Source: Cyanoderma ruficeps
Lineage: Eukaryota; Chordata; Aves; Passeriformes; Timaliidae
NCBI GenBank assembly: GCA_008694505.1
Contig: VZDJ01000116.1
Span: 24,519,666-24,583,665 of the forward strand
Length of the DNA: 64,000 nt
Reading direction: 5' to 3'
Shown here: in pieces, positions 48,908-62,465 of the stretch
How the letters are laid out: each line of letters begins with the position of its first letter
Position numbering within the stretch: the stretch's first letter is position 1
Program-made: the position numbers and the translations under genes
Notes under the pieces: generated by a model
Databases searched by the model: none
What the model saw: the letters and a program-made list of their open reading frames with translations, nothing else
What the model was told of the DNA's origin: nothing

Positions 48908-51900
48908 GTGGAAAACAAATGCCTCCATACAGAAACTGAGCCACACATCCAACCCCTGGCTGGAGAGGAAGATTCGTTTATCAGGCAGCTCCAGGAGAGC
49001 TCTTCACCAAGTGTTTAAATCTGCATTCACATTTCAGTGTTTTGTTGAATCACAGCAAGGGCAGCAGGATATTAGCATGACACGTGTAACCCTTGTGGGA
49101 ACAGTGAATTTATGCACATCCATCCTTACCCCAGGTGTGACGCCCGGCCTGCCAGCCCCGAATCTGCTGCAGCTGAGGGGATGGGAGGCACAAACACAAA
49201 CTGAAGAAATGTTTACTCTCTCCCCAGCAGCATTTTGCTCCTGGTTTTCCTCTACGGAAGCCTGCAGGGAAAGCTGGCCCCTTTTAATCCCATTTGGCAC
49301 ATTAGACATTTATTTGGTGATGTTTTGAAAAGTTTTGAGAGATGGAATTACATTTTCTTGCAGCTGTATGACTCAGAGCAATTCGTGTTTTCACTGAAGC
49401 CATCTCAGTGCCACAATTTACATGGGAAGATCAAATCCTGTGTACTGAGAAGGTGCAGAATATTCTTTGTGTTCCTCTGCCTCACTCTGAGACTTCAAAA
49501 CCAGGGAGTGCTCAGTTCCCACCTGATATATTATATCTGATTGCCAAAGATAAATTGATCTTTATCTACAAAACGAGACCTTTCCTTCTGCTCCCATGAA
49601 TGCATCTTTCTGGATGATGTTTAAACAATTACATATTAAAGAACCTTTGCAATATCAATAATTAAAAGTAAATAGGTCGGAGAGTTGGTTGGGTGCTTTC
49701 TGTATTTCTAGGTAGTGCCTTCTCAATTCCAAACAAGTTAACTAACAATTTCTGCCTTTAATTGCTTCTTTAGGCAGATTTTCTTAGCTTTCATCGCTTC
49801 GCTGCTCCTTTGGGTGCTTTTAAAATCTCCATATATTTGTTTTGATTCGTTCTTCTGTTAAATACCAGACTTTGCACAGTTTAGTTCAGCTAGCCATCAA
49901 CTCAGGAATAGGGATGTTTTCAATTTTTTAGGCTGATCATTCTGTCCTTCTAACAGATAACAGTCAGTATTCACAATTCACTCAAAAACCTGTTCCAGGC
50001 CTGCCTTAAAAAGTCTAAGAGTCTGGATGTCTCCTCAGGTTTGTGGATTCCCCCCCCCTTCCTTTTTTTTTTTCCCCTCTGAATTTGCTCTACAGGTCTT
50101 TAGCTCCAGCTAGTGGCTTACTCCAAAATGCAAATTTTGTCCAGTGCCTCAGAAGAAAGGTGAAGTTTAGTCATAATTCTTATAGTATTCTGAAGTGTCT
50201 GTTGAGAGGGAGAATTATTCAAAGGCATTAGTTCTTCCTGGCTAATTTGAGTTAACCCACAAAATCTTTAAAATGCAATAAACACACTCCTTTTTCCAAT
50301 TGCGGGCTCCTGTGTTATCACATTGGGCCAAATTCTGCCCTCAAGTGTAGACTTGCGTAGCTCCTCTGGACTTCAAAGAGACCAGCTGGTATATGTCTTA
50401 AAGCAAAAACCCAGATGTTTTATCAAATAAAAAGCTTTACCTCAGCTCCTACTTTGCACCCTTCTTGTTGAGAGTTGGTGTAGCTTCTGCACAATGCGCA
50501 CAAACAAAACTGGAAAGGTTTATTTTTAAGTAGGGTTGGAGATTTGGAGCCACCTTTGATGGGATTCCTTTTCTCTCAGGACTTTGTGGCGCACATGGAT
50601 CTCTTCTGGCTCTGGAAGTCCCTTGCTCAGCCTGGACTGGTGACAGAGGATTCCCTTGGCAAACTGTCCTCTTGAGGAGTACAGAAAGGAAGATTTTGGA
50701 GGTTCCACTGGAAAGAGGAGTTGGTACCCCTGCTGAGGATCTCTCTTAGGTGGATTTGTGCTGAGGTTCGGCAGATGCAGCCGTGTCCTGCCTTGGTAAA
50801 TCTGACCCTGCAGTCACAAGCAGGGAGTGTTTGACAGAAAATGGACACTGGTATGGAGGGGTGCAGGTTGTTTCCATATGAGGAAAGAAATACTTTTTCC
50901 AGGGACAAATGATGGTGTCCTAATTCAATTAATTCACACAAGCTGCCCTAATCCTCAGAATGTAATGTTTAGAGGGTAAAAAACAAAATGCGGTTTAAAT
51001 TCATAGAAACCCACACATCACTTTCTCCTCAGGTTTCAACTGGAAGTTTCATTGAAAGTAGCAGATAAAATAAGAATAATTTAAAACTCTTTTCTTCCCC
51101 TCAACCCCCGCCCCAAGAAGTACATATATCCATCCTCTGTGGGATAAAAGCACATGGGCAGACACAAGTCAAGCTTTGTTGTGTGGCTCTCAGCATTGGC
51201 ACCAATACAGATATGGCTGCCTTGGCAGCACTAGAGGAAACCCATTTGAATTCTACAATCCTCTTGTTTAAACCCGAAGACTCAAATGTCTGTTGTTTGT
51301 TCAAAGACTTTTATTGTTTCCATTTCATTACTTGGTGAACTGGATACTGGGACAGGTGTGTCTGCAGTCTGTTCATATTGACTGTCCATCTGAGATACCA
51401 GATAACATGATAATGCATTCCTGGGTTTCACAAACTTTGTCACTTCTGCCATAAAACCCTGGCACCCAGTGTAAATAAATATATCTAGAATATATTGAAT
51501 TCAATCCAGGTCTCTCTCCAAGGGCAGTAATCTGTTCCTGAAGGCCTAACCTCCCTCATCAGTCAGAAATTCTGCTAGTTCTACTCTGTTGATTCAATGC
51601 TTTTCTGAAGGCGAGAAAAGCACCAGAGTACATTAAGAGATTTTATGTCAACATCTCAAATGTAGCTTTTGCCACAGCTGAAGCAAACTAAATAACATCT
51701 CTACTACGCAACACCAAGAATACCCGTGCCTGCCCTGATACAGATACAGCTGTACCTCTGCTTTGTCTGTTAATAAATCTAGGCACAAACTCATGTAGTC
51801 ATACCTTTATGTGGGGTTTATATATTAATATAAAAAATTATGCATCTGCACACAGTCTTCCACCAATTTTTCATTTCCTTATCTCTCACAGATATTTTCA

Positions 51901-54900
51901 TTTAATTCCAATATATCAGGGAGTGACAGAACAAGCAGAATTGTTAAGTGCTTCCTAAGGTTCTGTTGTCAGTGTCACACCAAGGCAAAAAAAATAACAT
52001 TAGTGCTGTAATTTTCTACCAAGTGCATCAACAACACACTTGGGACACACGCAGAAGTCTATTGATCCACTAGGCCAGGGACCTGAAAATATTTGAAATT
52101 GTTCTCTAGAAAAATAAAATAACTCACACTCTTTTTGAATTACTGCGGTCTTTCAAAGTCCACATAAAGTATTACGCAAGGAGACAAAGCTATTTTACCA
52201 GGCAGGCAGATATTCCAAATTACTGGTTCTTAACAAGCATGGTAATACATCAGTCAAAAGCAATAAATTTAAACTTAATGAAATCTCAATTTGCCTACAG
52301 TGCATTTCACTTTGACATTTTCTACATTGCCACGGTGCTTTGATAAAGTTTTTTAAAATGCAAAGAAAGTGTCTGTAAGGCTAAAGAGCAGACTTGGTGC
52401 CATTGTGCCCAGTGGAACATTACAGTACTTAAGTTCCATCACTATATGCCCTGTGGCAGACTAAGCCTGAGTGCTAACATAGGTTCAGTTTTCATTATCA
52501 TCATGTGATTATCCATTTTACTGCATTTAACTGATAATACAACTACCAGCTCACCTTAAAAGAATTAGCTTGGAGGTTTCATTGCTTTCCAAATGGAATT
52601 CATTTGACAAACAAATGACAATTAGCCCAGTCTCCCTGTTCTGTGTCAGGATGGTTTTTGATTGAACCTAGACCAATTTACAATTTTTAAATGAGTTTAG
52701 ACATTTACATTTAAAATGTCTAGAGGAAATTAGCCTTGGGACATCTAACAGCCAAAATGCTTTTTGAAGTTGATTATTATTTGATCTAGTACCCTCTACC
52801 TGTACATTTTGTTCTGACTTCAAAGTTTTGGAATGAAAATGCCACCTACACCTCAAAGCGCAGGGAAAAACTTAAAAGCAGTTTTACTCATTATGTTATG
52901 CAAAGAAACCTATATTTTAATATTCGTTTAATATGGTTAGTTAGCTTTAATGACACCAGTTTGACAGTGTCATAGTTTTCGAATATAAGACATTGATTGA
53001 AGTTTCCTGCGCTTGCCGGCATTTTTTTTTTGGTAGAACGAAAGAATATCTTTTGAAGGTGAGATTCATATGCCCCACGCTGCCATTCTACCACAGATAG
53101 AAGTGTAATCATTTCCAGATGAAGGCATGTTTTTTGTACAGAGCCAGAAATATGTTGTCGTTTCTGCATTATTCTGCGTATCGAAATCTTCATTGATTTT
53201 TGTTTTCCTGCGTACTAAATCCGTCCAGCTGTATTCATATTGATCTCAAAGCAGGAGGAACTCCTTATGAAAAAAGGGTTGTCAATAATTCTATTATAAA
53301 TATGCAGGCCCAGATAACATAGCCATGAAAATTGGGCTGAAATTAGGCACATGGTATCTCAGCCTTGAGGTAATTTGGATCATACTATTTTTATTTTGTA
53401 TTATTAATTTATGCAATTTTTGTAAAGTTAGAAGGCTGTGCATTTGGCCACTGAAAAATTATGAGCATAAAAATAAGGGCTGTTGCTTTTCTGGGTTCTG
53501 AGTCCTTAAAGCTCCACCCAATGCCTATGGGAATCCTACAGCTTTCAGAAATAGATCTGCTTTATTTTAACAAAATCCTTATTTGCCTTGCAAGCAGTAA
53601 TGATCACCTAGGAAATATTTTTTAAAAAAAAAATTTAATGACTTTTTGATGTATCTGAGCAGACAAAATTACCACAAAGTAAGGTTTTCTATCATGGCTA
53701 AGTAGGATTTTCTTACAACAGTTGCTACAAGCCCTGCTTAAGAGGGGCTTAGGCTTCTGAGGCCTTAAGTGTCCAAACAGAGCTGGAAGCAACTGAGATT
53801 TTGGAAGAGGCTGGGTTAGAAACTTAGGTCTGAACCAGCACTCCTCTTTGCTCATGCCATGGTTGTTTACAGAATCAAAGGAACCCAATCTTGAGGAGTG
53901 AAACAAACTTGCAGCATCGTCATCATGGCACTGTTTCCTAAATTTCATGTAATGCCAACTTTTGTGGGTGTCTGTGTGATCTCGCTTGCCAGTGTTCAAA
54001 AAATTCTGCTTCACTACATGCACAGAATACAGATTTTTGCCCGTCCTCAGCTAAAAATGCCTGGGCTCAACTGGGATCCATAGGTTTGGTGCTTCTCCAC
54101 GTTTGTCATCTGAGAGAATTGACCCAGTAGCTCTAAATCTCAAAGCAGGCCTGTACAAATGTAGTGAGGACTGTTGATTTTAGAGGGAACAAGATGATGA
54201 TGACGGCCTAATTTTACCCTCTTAGTTAGCCTCCCCAAAATAAGGTGATGATGGGATCACTTTCTTTGACAGTCAAGGCGAACTGTCCTTCCCCCTTGGC
54301 ACAGGGAAGAATTTAGGATAAATTCATGTCTCGTTTTTCAACTCTGGAGCTTATTGGTTTTGTGTATTCCCTCCACAAGGCACGTAATTCTGCTTCTGCT
54401 TTGGATGTGAGGCCTAAGTGCCTTGTTTAAAGTTCCAAATTTTGCTGGGAGGGCTCAGATTAAAAAGTGCATGAGTCTCAGACAATCTGGGTAATCAAAG
54501 GTCTGTTGAGGCTTGAGTCTCAGTGTTCCATGAGTTATTCCTTGAAGAGGACAAAATCTTTGGCCTGAGACATTTCCTTGAGTAAAGATTCTCAGAAACG
54601 GGGGAAATGTAAATCAAATAATGACTTGGGGAAAACTCCTGGGCAAACTGTCTTTGGCCTGCAATGATGGGAGCTTGAAAATGTGGGCAAAGTTCAGTCA
54701 AAAAGTCTATCATTACAATCAGCTCAAAGTGATGTTGCCACAATCTTTCAGAAATAGTTATTAATATATTTTCTCTGCCTAATACATTCTAAAATATATA
54801 CAAGTGTGCTAAAAACATTTCAGGTGTACTTGTTGTGAAAACAAGCATGCCATGGATGGAGGTCAGAGACAGCTTTCCTGTGAAATCTTTAGCCATTGAA

Positions 54901-55552
54901 TTCAAAATCTATAGTTTTCTATGGCCTAAAAAGCAAGGTTTTAAAAGTAGATATGAAAATCCTCAAGAGGCAAGTGTGAATATCTGTAAGCAGGGGTGAA
55001 AGTGCAGTGGGTAGACTGAAGGCACTTTAAAATCAGATTGACTAATTCCTCCATATCATCATTTAGAAAAATACTGGCTTGGCATTCCAATTAAGAGAAC
55101 AACAGCTGGGTGTCTCACTTGGGAAACTTTTTCTTGTAGTACATGCAAAGAATTCTCACAAATTTCAACAATTTCTTCTCAGCAACTCTAAGAATTTAAG
55201 TCTCATTTTTTGTTCTGAAGAAAATGTAGATGAAGGGGATGGCGTGAGTGGCAGTGTTCCTTGTGTGGAAGGTACAGGAACCTGAGCATGAAATGCTCTG
55301 TGTCTTCAGGGACTCGTGCTCTCATTGCTCACCCATGTGATACAGGTATTTGGAGCATGAAGAAATGAAACTAAGGAGAGGCTGAAGATATTTAGATCTA
55401 GACATGCTGCTGCAGGAAGAAAAGGAAGTCTTTTTAGAGGAGAAAAAAAATGGTGGAGGTCCAAAGCACGGAGCTCATTGACTTCCCTGCTCAAAGTCAC
55501 CTTTCTCCAACTCCCTGTATCAGCCTGACCTTATTCACAAGCACACAACTCT

Positions 55553-55584
55553 CAGAGAGAGAGAGAGGGGGAAAGAGAAGGATG
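55553..55584 (+). repeat. (GA)n microsatellite
   Basis: TCAGAGAGAGAGAGAG runs into a purine-rich GGGGGAAAGAGAAGG stretch. Confidence 0.85.
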
Positions 55585-58500
55585 ACAGTATTTCTAGAAA
55601 AAGTTGGGTTTCATTTATTATTTATAAATTTCATTTTGTACATATCTTTAGGGACATTAAGAGATTAGTAGTCATGCAGTTTGTTCTGAGCATTAATGCT
55701 AATCCTTAAAGATAGGTGAAGGGTAATTTCATTAGTTTTTATAAAGGTTTGGAATAAAACTAACCATTCAGTCAACAGTTTGAAAGGAGACATTTAGCAC
55801 TGTGCTCTCTGCTCTCCCAGCAGGCTCTGCCTCTCACAGGAACGTGTCAGCACAGACTGGCATCTCAGCAATGAGGGTACGTTTCTCAGACGTTCTTTTA
55901 TGTAAAATAGGTGGGTTCCTCTTTCCTAAATATGTCATATAAAATCATTGTCTCTGGCATGACATACAGTAGTTCAGGAAGGGAAGCTAATCTAGGAAAT
56001 AAAGGGATACAGACTATTGATGCCAAAATCAGCAATTACATTGTGTGAGATCTCATGAATAATTCCTGAGCTGTGGTTTAACATTAATCTGAGTGTTTAG
56101 TACAAAGCTGGGCTGACACCAATAAAATGCTGACTGATTTGTTTTAAAATAGTGCTCCTTCAGGCTTCACTACACTGCTTTGAAATGAATGCTTTTAGGT
56201 AATACCTCAACCTTGCCTCTGTAAAGCACAGACAGATGTACTCATGTGACTGCACGCTCAAACTTTACCATTATTCTTTCTCCCCTTAATTTTGGGCTGA
56301 AACCTTTTTTCCAAGTGCAATATTTAATACTAGCCATGACTTAGTTAAGTGGACTTCATAAAACAGAGGTTTTCCTCCCAGGAAAATCTTATCAACACAA
56401 GACTCTGTCGTACTGGATGATGATATTTGCTACCTGTGTGAGTTTCAGGTGTGTGCAAAGCAGAAAAGGCCATGCGCAGTGAAGCAAGCAGGAGATTACC
56501 AACCAAACCTCAGGAGAATTTGGTCTGCTACAAGTGCTTCTGCATCATTAAATAATGCCTCTTTTCCGTGAACATCAAAGGACAATAAAGAACAGGTCAA
56601 TGAGACAGTGGTGACCATCTCAGGACACACCATCCATGTGTTCTGAAACACTTCTACCCATGCCCAGGGAATGCTGGAAGCATTTCCCATCCCGTTCACA
56701 GCTCCTGGCTCTGTAATAATGGCTTTGCCACTCAATGAGGGTAAAACACTGAATCTGTTCATTTCATCCATGAGCATTGCATGTCTGTGCAATAGAAACC
56801 CTCAGCCTGGGGTTCACACAAACCCCCCATGGGCTCTTTCGGGGGGATGTTGGTTGATTGTTCTTAGAAGAAAGTACCCAAGAAAGGCAATCATCTCTGA
56901 TTTCTCTTTCAGTTCTGCTCTCTGAGGAGTATTTCAGCTCATGAAGCTCCTCACTGTGGAATCACCAGATCAGCACAGTGAACGCAATGGAGAATAATAA
57001 CAATGGGCTGCAGCATGCTAAGCTAAAAAGGTATTTTTTTTACAAATGCTCCAATGAATGCTCTCAAATTACAATGTCTCATATCATCTGGAACTTAAAA
57101 TATAACCCAGTGTCAATGGTAAACCAACTTGGACTTGACTGGACCGTAAAAATGGTCTTCACAAAGGGAATTTCCAGCTGAAATGCAATCTCCAGTGCTG
57201 TGCACCAGCAGGTGTTGGTGGATTGTCTACTTTTGCTTCTGAGTCTATTTTTGATCAAGCATAAATAAGAGTAAGGAATAAGATCTTTGTCTGAATGACT
57301 TGTTTCTTCTTTATGTATTTGTTTATAAAGCTGCCTGGACATGACCAATTCTCCTGGAACAGACGGTGTGTGGAAGTATTAATTCAGTGTCCCCATTCCT
57401 AATATCAATATTTACATACTATGCACAGCAGTTTGCATTTCTGTTGGTATACAAACCTATTCTGTCTTGTCTGATCACCACAGCAGGAGGAAAGGACAAT
57501 AAAATGAAGCAGAAATATGAAACAATCTGCCAGCTTAACAGCCAGGAGACTGAGGAGCCAAATGGGGTGGGAGAGGAACCATTTCCACTCAGTAGCTGTT
57601 AAGATGGGTGTGAGGGAGGTGAAAGGTAATTCCATGAGCTGCTATCCTGTCTTGGTTTTTATTCCCTTCACCCTCAGAGTTTGTTCACTGTCCCACGCTG
57701 TCTGCATAGGAATTATGGACTAACAGCTGAGGAGGATAAAGCTGCATCCCCAAAAAGAGGTGGATTTCTTGCCTTGCTGCTTTGAAGCTTTGTTTCCAGA
57801 TTTGCAACCCAGCTGCATTCCTGCCTTTTTGGCCTTACCCAGGGCTGAGGGAGGTGCTGAGGTGAGCTAGCAGGCACAATGTGATCTGTCCACATCCATT
57901 TCCAGCTTGCTCTGAGTGCCTCCTGCCCAGGAGCTCCCGGCACATGATGTTCACCAAGCTGAGTGTTCCACCATCAGAGAAGAATCTCCTTAGGGGCACT
58001 TGCCAGTATTTTTTATTGGCACATGAGGGTTTGGAGAAGATAACTTAGTAGTGGGCACATTTGTGGTACAGAGGGGTTTGAAAATAATTACTCTTCTTGG
58101 GAATAATCTAACCATAGGTCAAGGAGTGGAGTTCATAGTGTTTTTTAAGGTCTTTTCAGAGCTGTTTGAAGGATTCCCTCTCAAGACACTGCTGTCTCTT
58201 ATATAAATCTTTGTTGCTATTATTATTTTCCCCATTCTTGACTCATGATATAAAGCAGCCTCAGGACTGATCCAACTTTTTTGTCTCTGTGATAGAATGC
58301 CCTGGAGTTATGTTACATTAGAAGTGTCATAATAAAGAATATCCTAAATATATCACTTATTAGTGGCATGCCCTGGCATTTGGGAATATCCCAGCACTAA
58401 TAATTACACTGTGTGATCCTCACAGATATGCAAGGACAAGCTGCCTAATCCAGGAGAGGAAGGAGAAAAAAAATACAGTTGTCAATACTTGGAATTGAAA

Positions 58501-59360
58501 TTCTTTTTACATTTAAAGTGTGCAGTTGAAATATAGGTAGTTGAGTAAATGCCGTGACTGTTACCCAGGGAAAAGTTTAGCCATTAAAATTAATGAAAAA
58601 ATGTATGTTTGTAGTTTGCAAAATGAAAGAATATATGGTGTTAGAAGAGGTTTTATCTTCTGTATATTTTTAAAAAATGTAATAAATACAAAGCAAATAG
58701 CATTGGTTTATCCAGGGGAATATTGAAATCCATTAGGAATGTACTTGGAGTAATCTGATTCAACAAGTCAGTATATTCCTTTCAAAACATAATATCGGCG
58801 CTACATTGTGCAAGATGAAGGTTAGATTACATTTCTTGCCAGTGCAATAATTCCCACATCATAAATTCTGATGAAATTATATCAATATATATAAAGCAAA
58901 TGGATGTCTGACCCACCGTGGCTCTCTGGTTCTCAGATGTAGAAGCTGACATACAAGTAAATCCCCAGCTGCTTTGTGCAAAACCATTACAACTGTGCCA
59001 TTCCTGGGAACTGTTATTAGCTGTCCTGACCAGAAGCTGCTGCTGGAGCTTGTGGTTTCTGCTCTGAATATTAAACTTTGGCACACAAGAGTCCTTATTG
59101 TGGGGAGCACTTGGAAATGGTAATACTCAATTGCTTTATATTTGCAGGATTTGATTGCCTCAGATGATACAGGTCTAGCTAGCTGGTAGGCCTCCCTTAC
59201 TGCTTGTATTTCCAGATTATAACTCATTTTTCTGACAGGATATCTGCCATAGCCAGTTCTCAGTTGCTGTAGTGTCCTGCTTTATATTACACCTGGCAAC
59301 TGGTTTTCTGGGCTGTGCGCTTTCTCCGTGACTCTGAAGAATAAATGCAAAAATTGAGTT

Positions 59361-59374
59361 TTTATATATATATA
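59361..59374 (+). repeat. Short (TA)n tract
   Basis: TATATATATATAT follows TTTTT; seven dinucleotide units at most. Confidence 0.8.
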
Positions 59375-62300
59375 TCCTAATTTTTACATCAACTGTCAGT
59401 GAGGATGTGAAACAACAGGGTGGAGATTTGGAAAGAATGAATTCTGTCTTCCCAGTAATCTTCAGTTTTAATAGCCATGCTATGATCAATCTCCAGGATT
59501 AATGACTGAACTTGAGGAACCTTGTAAATGGCCAAAAATGCTCAGGTAAAACAAACCCAACACACTATTATGAGTGCTGCTCTTGACATATAAAGCCTTT
59601 TAGAAGAATAAAAACTTAGAGTAGATCTTCCAGGTCAGCTTGGGGTAAAAAGTTTGGACAGCGTTTGAAGTCTGTGGCAGAAAGAGTTGAGTTCATTTAG
59701 GACAGTCTGTTAAAGCAGCATAACAATTTTCTCAGAGACAGGAAAATTATTAGATTTATTCTTCTCTGATTCTTGAAGAACAGTCATGTTAAACTGGAAA
59801 AAATCGTCAAAAAAGAATTATTGTTCCTGATATTTCAGTTAAAATATAGACTACTAACTATTAAATACAATTTCACAGTTTTTAATCATTGTTAGTGCAG
59901 AGTCTTGGGTAACTCTTTGGTGTCTCCTTATGCCTTTGTGAGATTGAGAGTTCAATGATGTTTAACCCACTATCACATTAAAATGCCTCCAGAGGTCTTT
60001 AAGAGTATATGCAAGATTTCGAAACTTCACAAGTTTGCTTTTGGGTTTGTTTTTTTTAAATGTTTTTCATTAACCTGCCATTTCAGGAAGTTCACAAATA
60101 CCAGATTAGTGATTATATCAGAAATATCCTGATTTCTTTCCAGGAAGTCACAGTAGTAATGATATAATAGTTAAACAGAAAGGTATTTGAATGCACAATA
60201 ATCAAATAATGTGAAACACAAAGGTTTCAATGACATTTACAAAATTATTTCTTTCTCCAAACATTTTCACAGAAAATGGAGGAGACTTTTTCAATTAAAA
60301 AATTATTCAAAGGATATTTTTCCTTTTCAAGAGTTGTGTATGAAATTTGGAAAATATTTCAAAATTCTAAACAGAGCTTTTAAACAAGAAAACCTGCAGG
60401 CATTCTTTGAGAATTAAACCAAAATTTCCTTTAAGGAGAAAACACACTATTGTCAAAATTAAAATTTGAACAAAATCAAACCTTGATTAGCCCTGCAAAA
60501 TAAAGCATCAGTGTTCTCAACTTGGAAATAATAATCTACTTTCAAGGAAAAAATTTAAATGTATTTGAAATACACATTCAAATGCAGACACAGTAGGAAT
60601 CTGACTCATCAGAGATTTCCCTGTGTGCTGATTCTGTGATGGAAAAAGCGAAGGGAGGAAAATCATTCTTCCACACACCCCATAATTCAGCACACAAACC
60701 CCAGTACACTCTTCCCAAATCTCAGCAAAGATTTAACAGTGAAATACTGCAGCAGGGTCTCATGTTACCAGGATTTATTGTTTTCCAAAATACACTAAGG
60801 AGCATTGACTAGAATGCCAAGGAGTTCAATTAGAAATAAGAGAAAGAAAAGTACACCTGCTGGGTTTGAGGAAAAGCCTATTTGGGGATTCAGTTGGCTT
60901 CTCATGTCTGGGGGAATTCTGAAATTCCTCCCTGCTCTTTAAGAGGTAATGCTGGCCCGAGACAAGTTAATGTTCTATTGATATCAGAGAGCTGGAGCTG
61001 GTGCTGACTTTGACAATGTGATAAAGGGCTGGCTCAGCACAAGAGGCATGAGGAGGAAGCAGCTTCCTCCTGAGCCAGGGCTGTGCTGGCTGTGTGCTGC
61101 ATCTGGGAATGTCTGAGAGTGTCACCCCCTTCTTTCCACACAGTAACACGGGCCTGATGGTGCAGCCCTCACTGGTACAAAGCTGCTCACAGGCCCAGGG
61201 CCATTCCATCAGTAAATGCTGACTGCCTGAGCCCCAGCAGTGGCCAGCAAGGGCACTTTTCACCACAGTTTCAGGCTGAAGCTCATTCCTGTGGAGCAGG
61301 TCAGGATTAGGCCCAGAGCTAATGCCAGCATCACTCTGCAGCCCCACAGTGAGGGGCTGTGAGGGGCACAGACAGGAAAATACTCTGTGCCTCATCTAAA
61401 TCCCAAAACACTGCATCAACAGGATATTGCCTGCCTTCCTTTCAAGTGGTCAGCACAGAACTCCCTGCTGGAATGGGCGCTCCAGTCGAGCCCAACGCTG
61501 GTCAGGAAGAGCCAATTGATCAGCAAAGTTGCACCTGGCCCTCACTTTGATTTGGGAGGAAGCTGGGATTTGCCTGTGTCATCCACCTGAGGATTTACAT
61601 GCTGCAGCATCACTTACAGCTGTAAATAGAGACACAAATTTTCTTGTGGTGTGAGCACCATTATGTATCCTGTGAGATGTGAATGCCATGCTACATTAGA
61701 CGAAGATTGCCTCGTTCATGAAAGAGGAAGGGACTGTGGCAGCGTAGAGCTAAAATTACTTGTGGCAATTTCTTATCCAAATTGAGATTTTTCCTAGACT
61801 CCATAAACCAGCTGCTTGCTTATTCCATCACTGCTGAAGATGTTAACTGCAGAGCATAACAGCCTTATATAAATGCTGCTTATTTTCCAAAAGCTGAGCA
61901 CACAATGGACAATGTGCAGGGGTGGTGAGGTTGGCTTCACTACTGCAGAAAATTTGCTGAATCAATTTCTGCTGACACAGATTTATGCAGATGGCCGGTA
62001 TATCAATTTATTTGGGATCCTTTCTGGATTCACAGGGCAATTATAAAAGATGCAGAGAAAGAATCCAGGTTATCTCAACAGTCAGGAAGAATAACGCTGG
62101 ATGTGATATTACAGCTAAATGTTACTGCAGCAGCTTCCTCTTTTTTAGCAACTGTCCCCAAAGTTTTGCACTTAAGGAGGATGTGGGGTTCAAATAGGAC
62201 AAATAAACAATATGTGCAGCTCCCCTACACATAAATTTGTGAGCTTTGAATCACTTACTGGTGCGAAATCCCACCCCATTTGGCCAGGAAGCATAAGACA

Positions 62301-62395
62301 ATGTATGGCATTTTAAATTTTTTAGAAACTTGGGAAAACATAAATTATATGTTCCTCAAGGAAAACCAAAGTAAAAATGGACAGGGACTGTGCTA

Positions 62396-62465
62396 AAAAA
62401 AAAAAAAAAANNNNNNNNNNNNNNNNNNNNNNNNNNNNNNNNNNAAAAAAAAAAAAGAAAAAAAA
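62396..62465 (+). repeat. Poly(A) tract spanning a 34-bp N gap
   Basis: About 15 A precede Ns at 62411-62444 and 12 A follow, then GAAAAAAAAGCC. The gap length may be arbitrary. It is an assembly gap in a homopolymer. Confidence 0.9.

Noticed and set aside
48864..49328. 154-codon plus-strand frame
   Set aside because: No recognisable domain, no acceptor or donor context; opposite-strand and shifted frames are also open over part of it.
60967..61395. 142-codon minus-strand frame in a GC-richer stretch
   Set aside because: Low CpG, no recognised family, overlapping frames open on the other strand.
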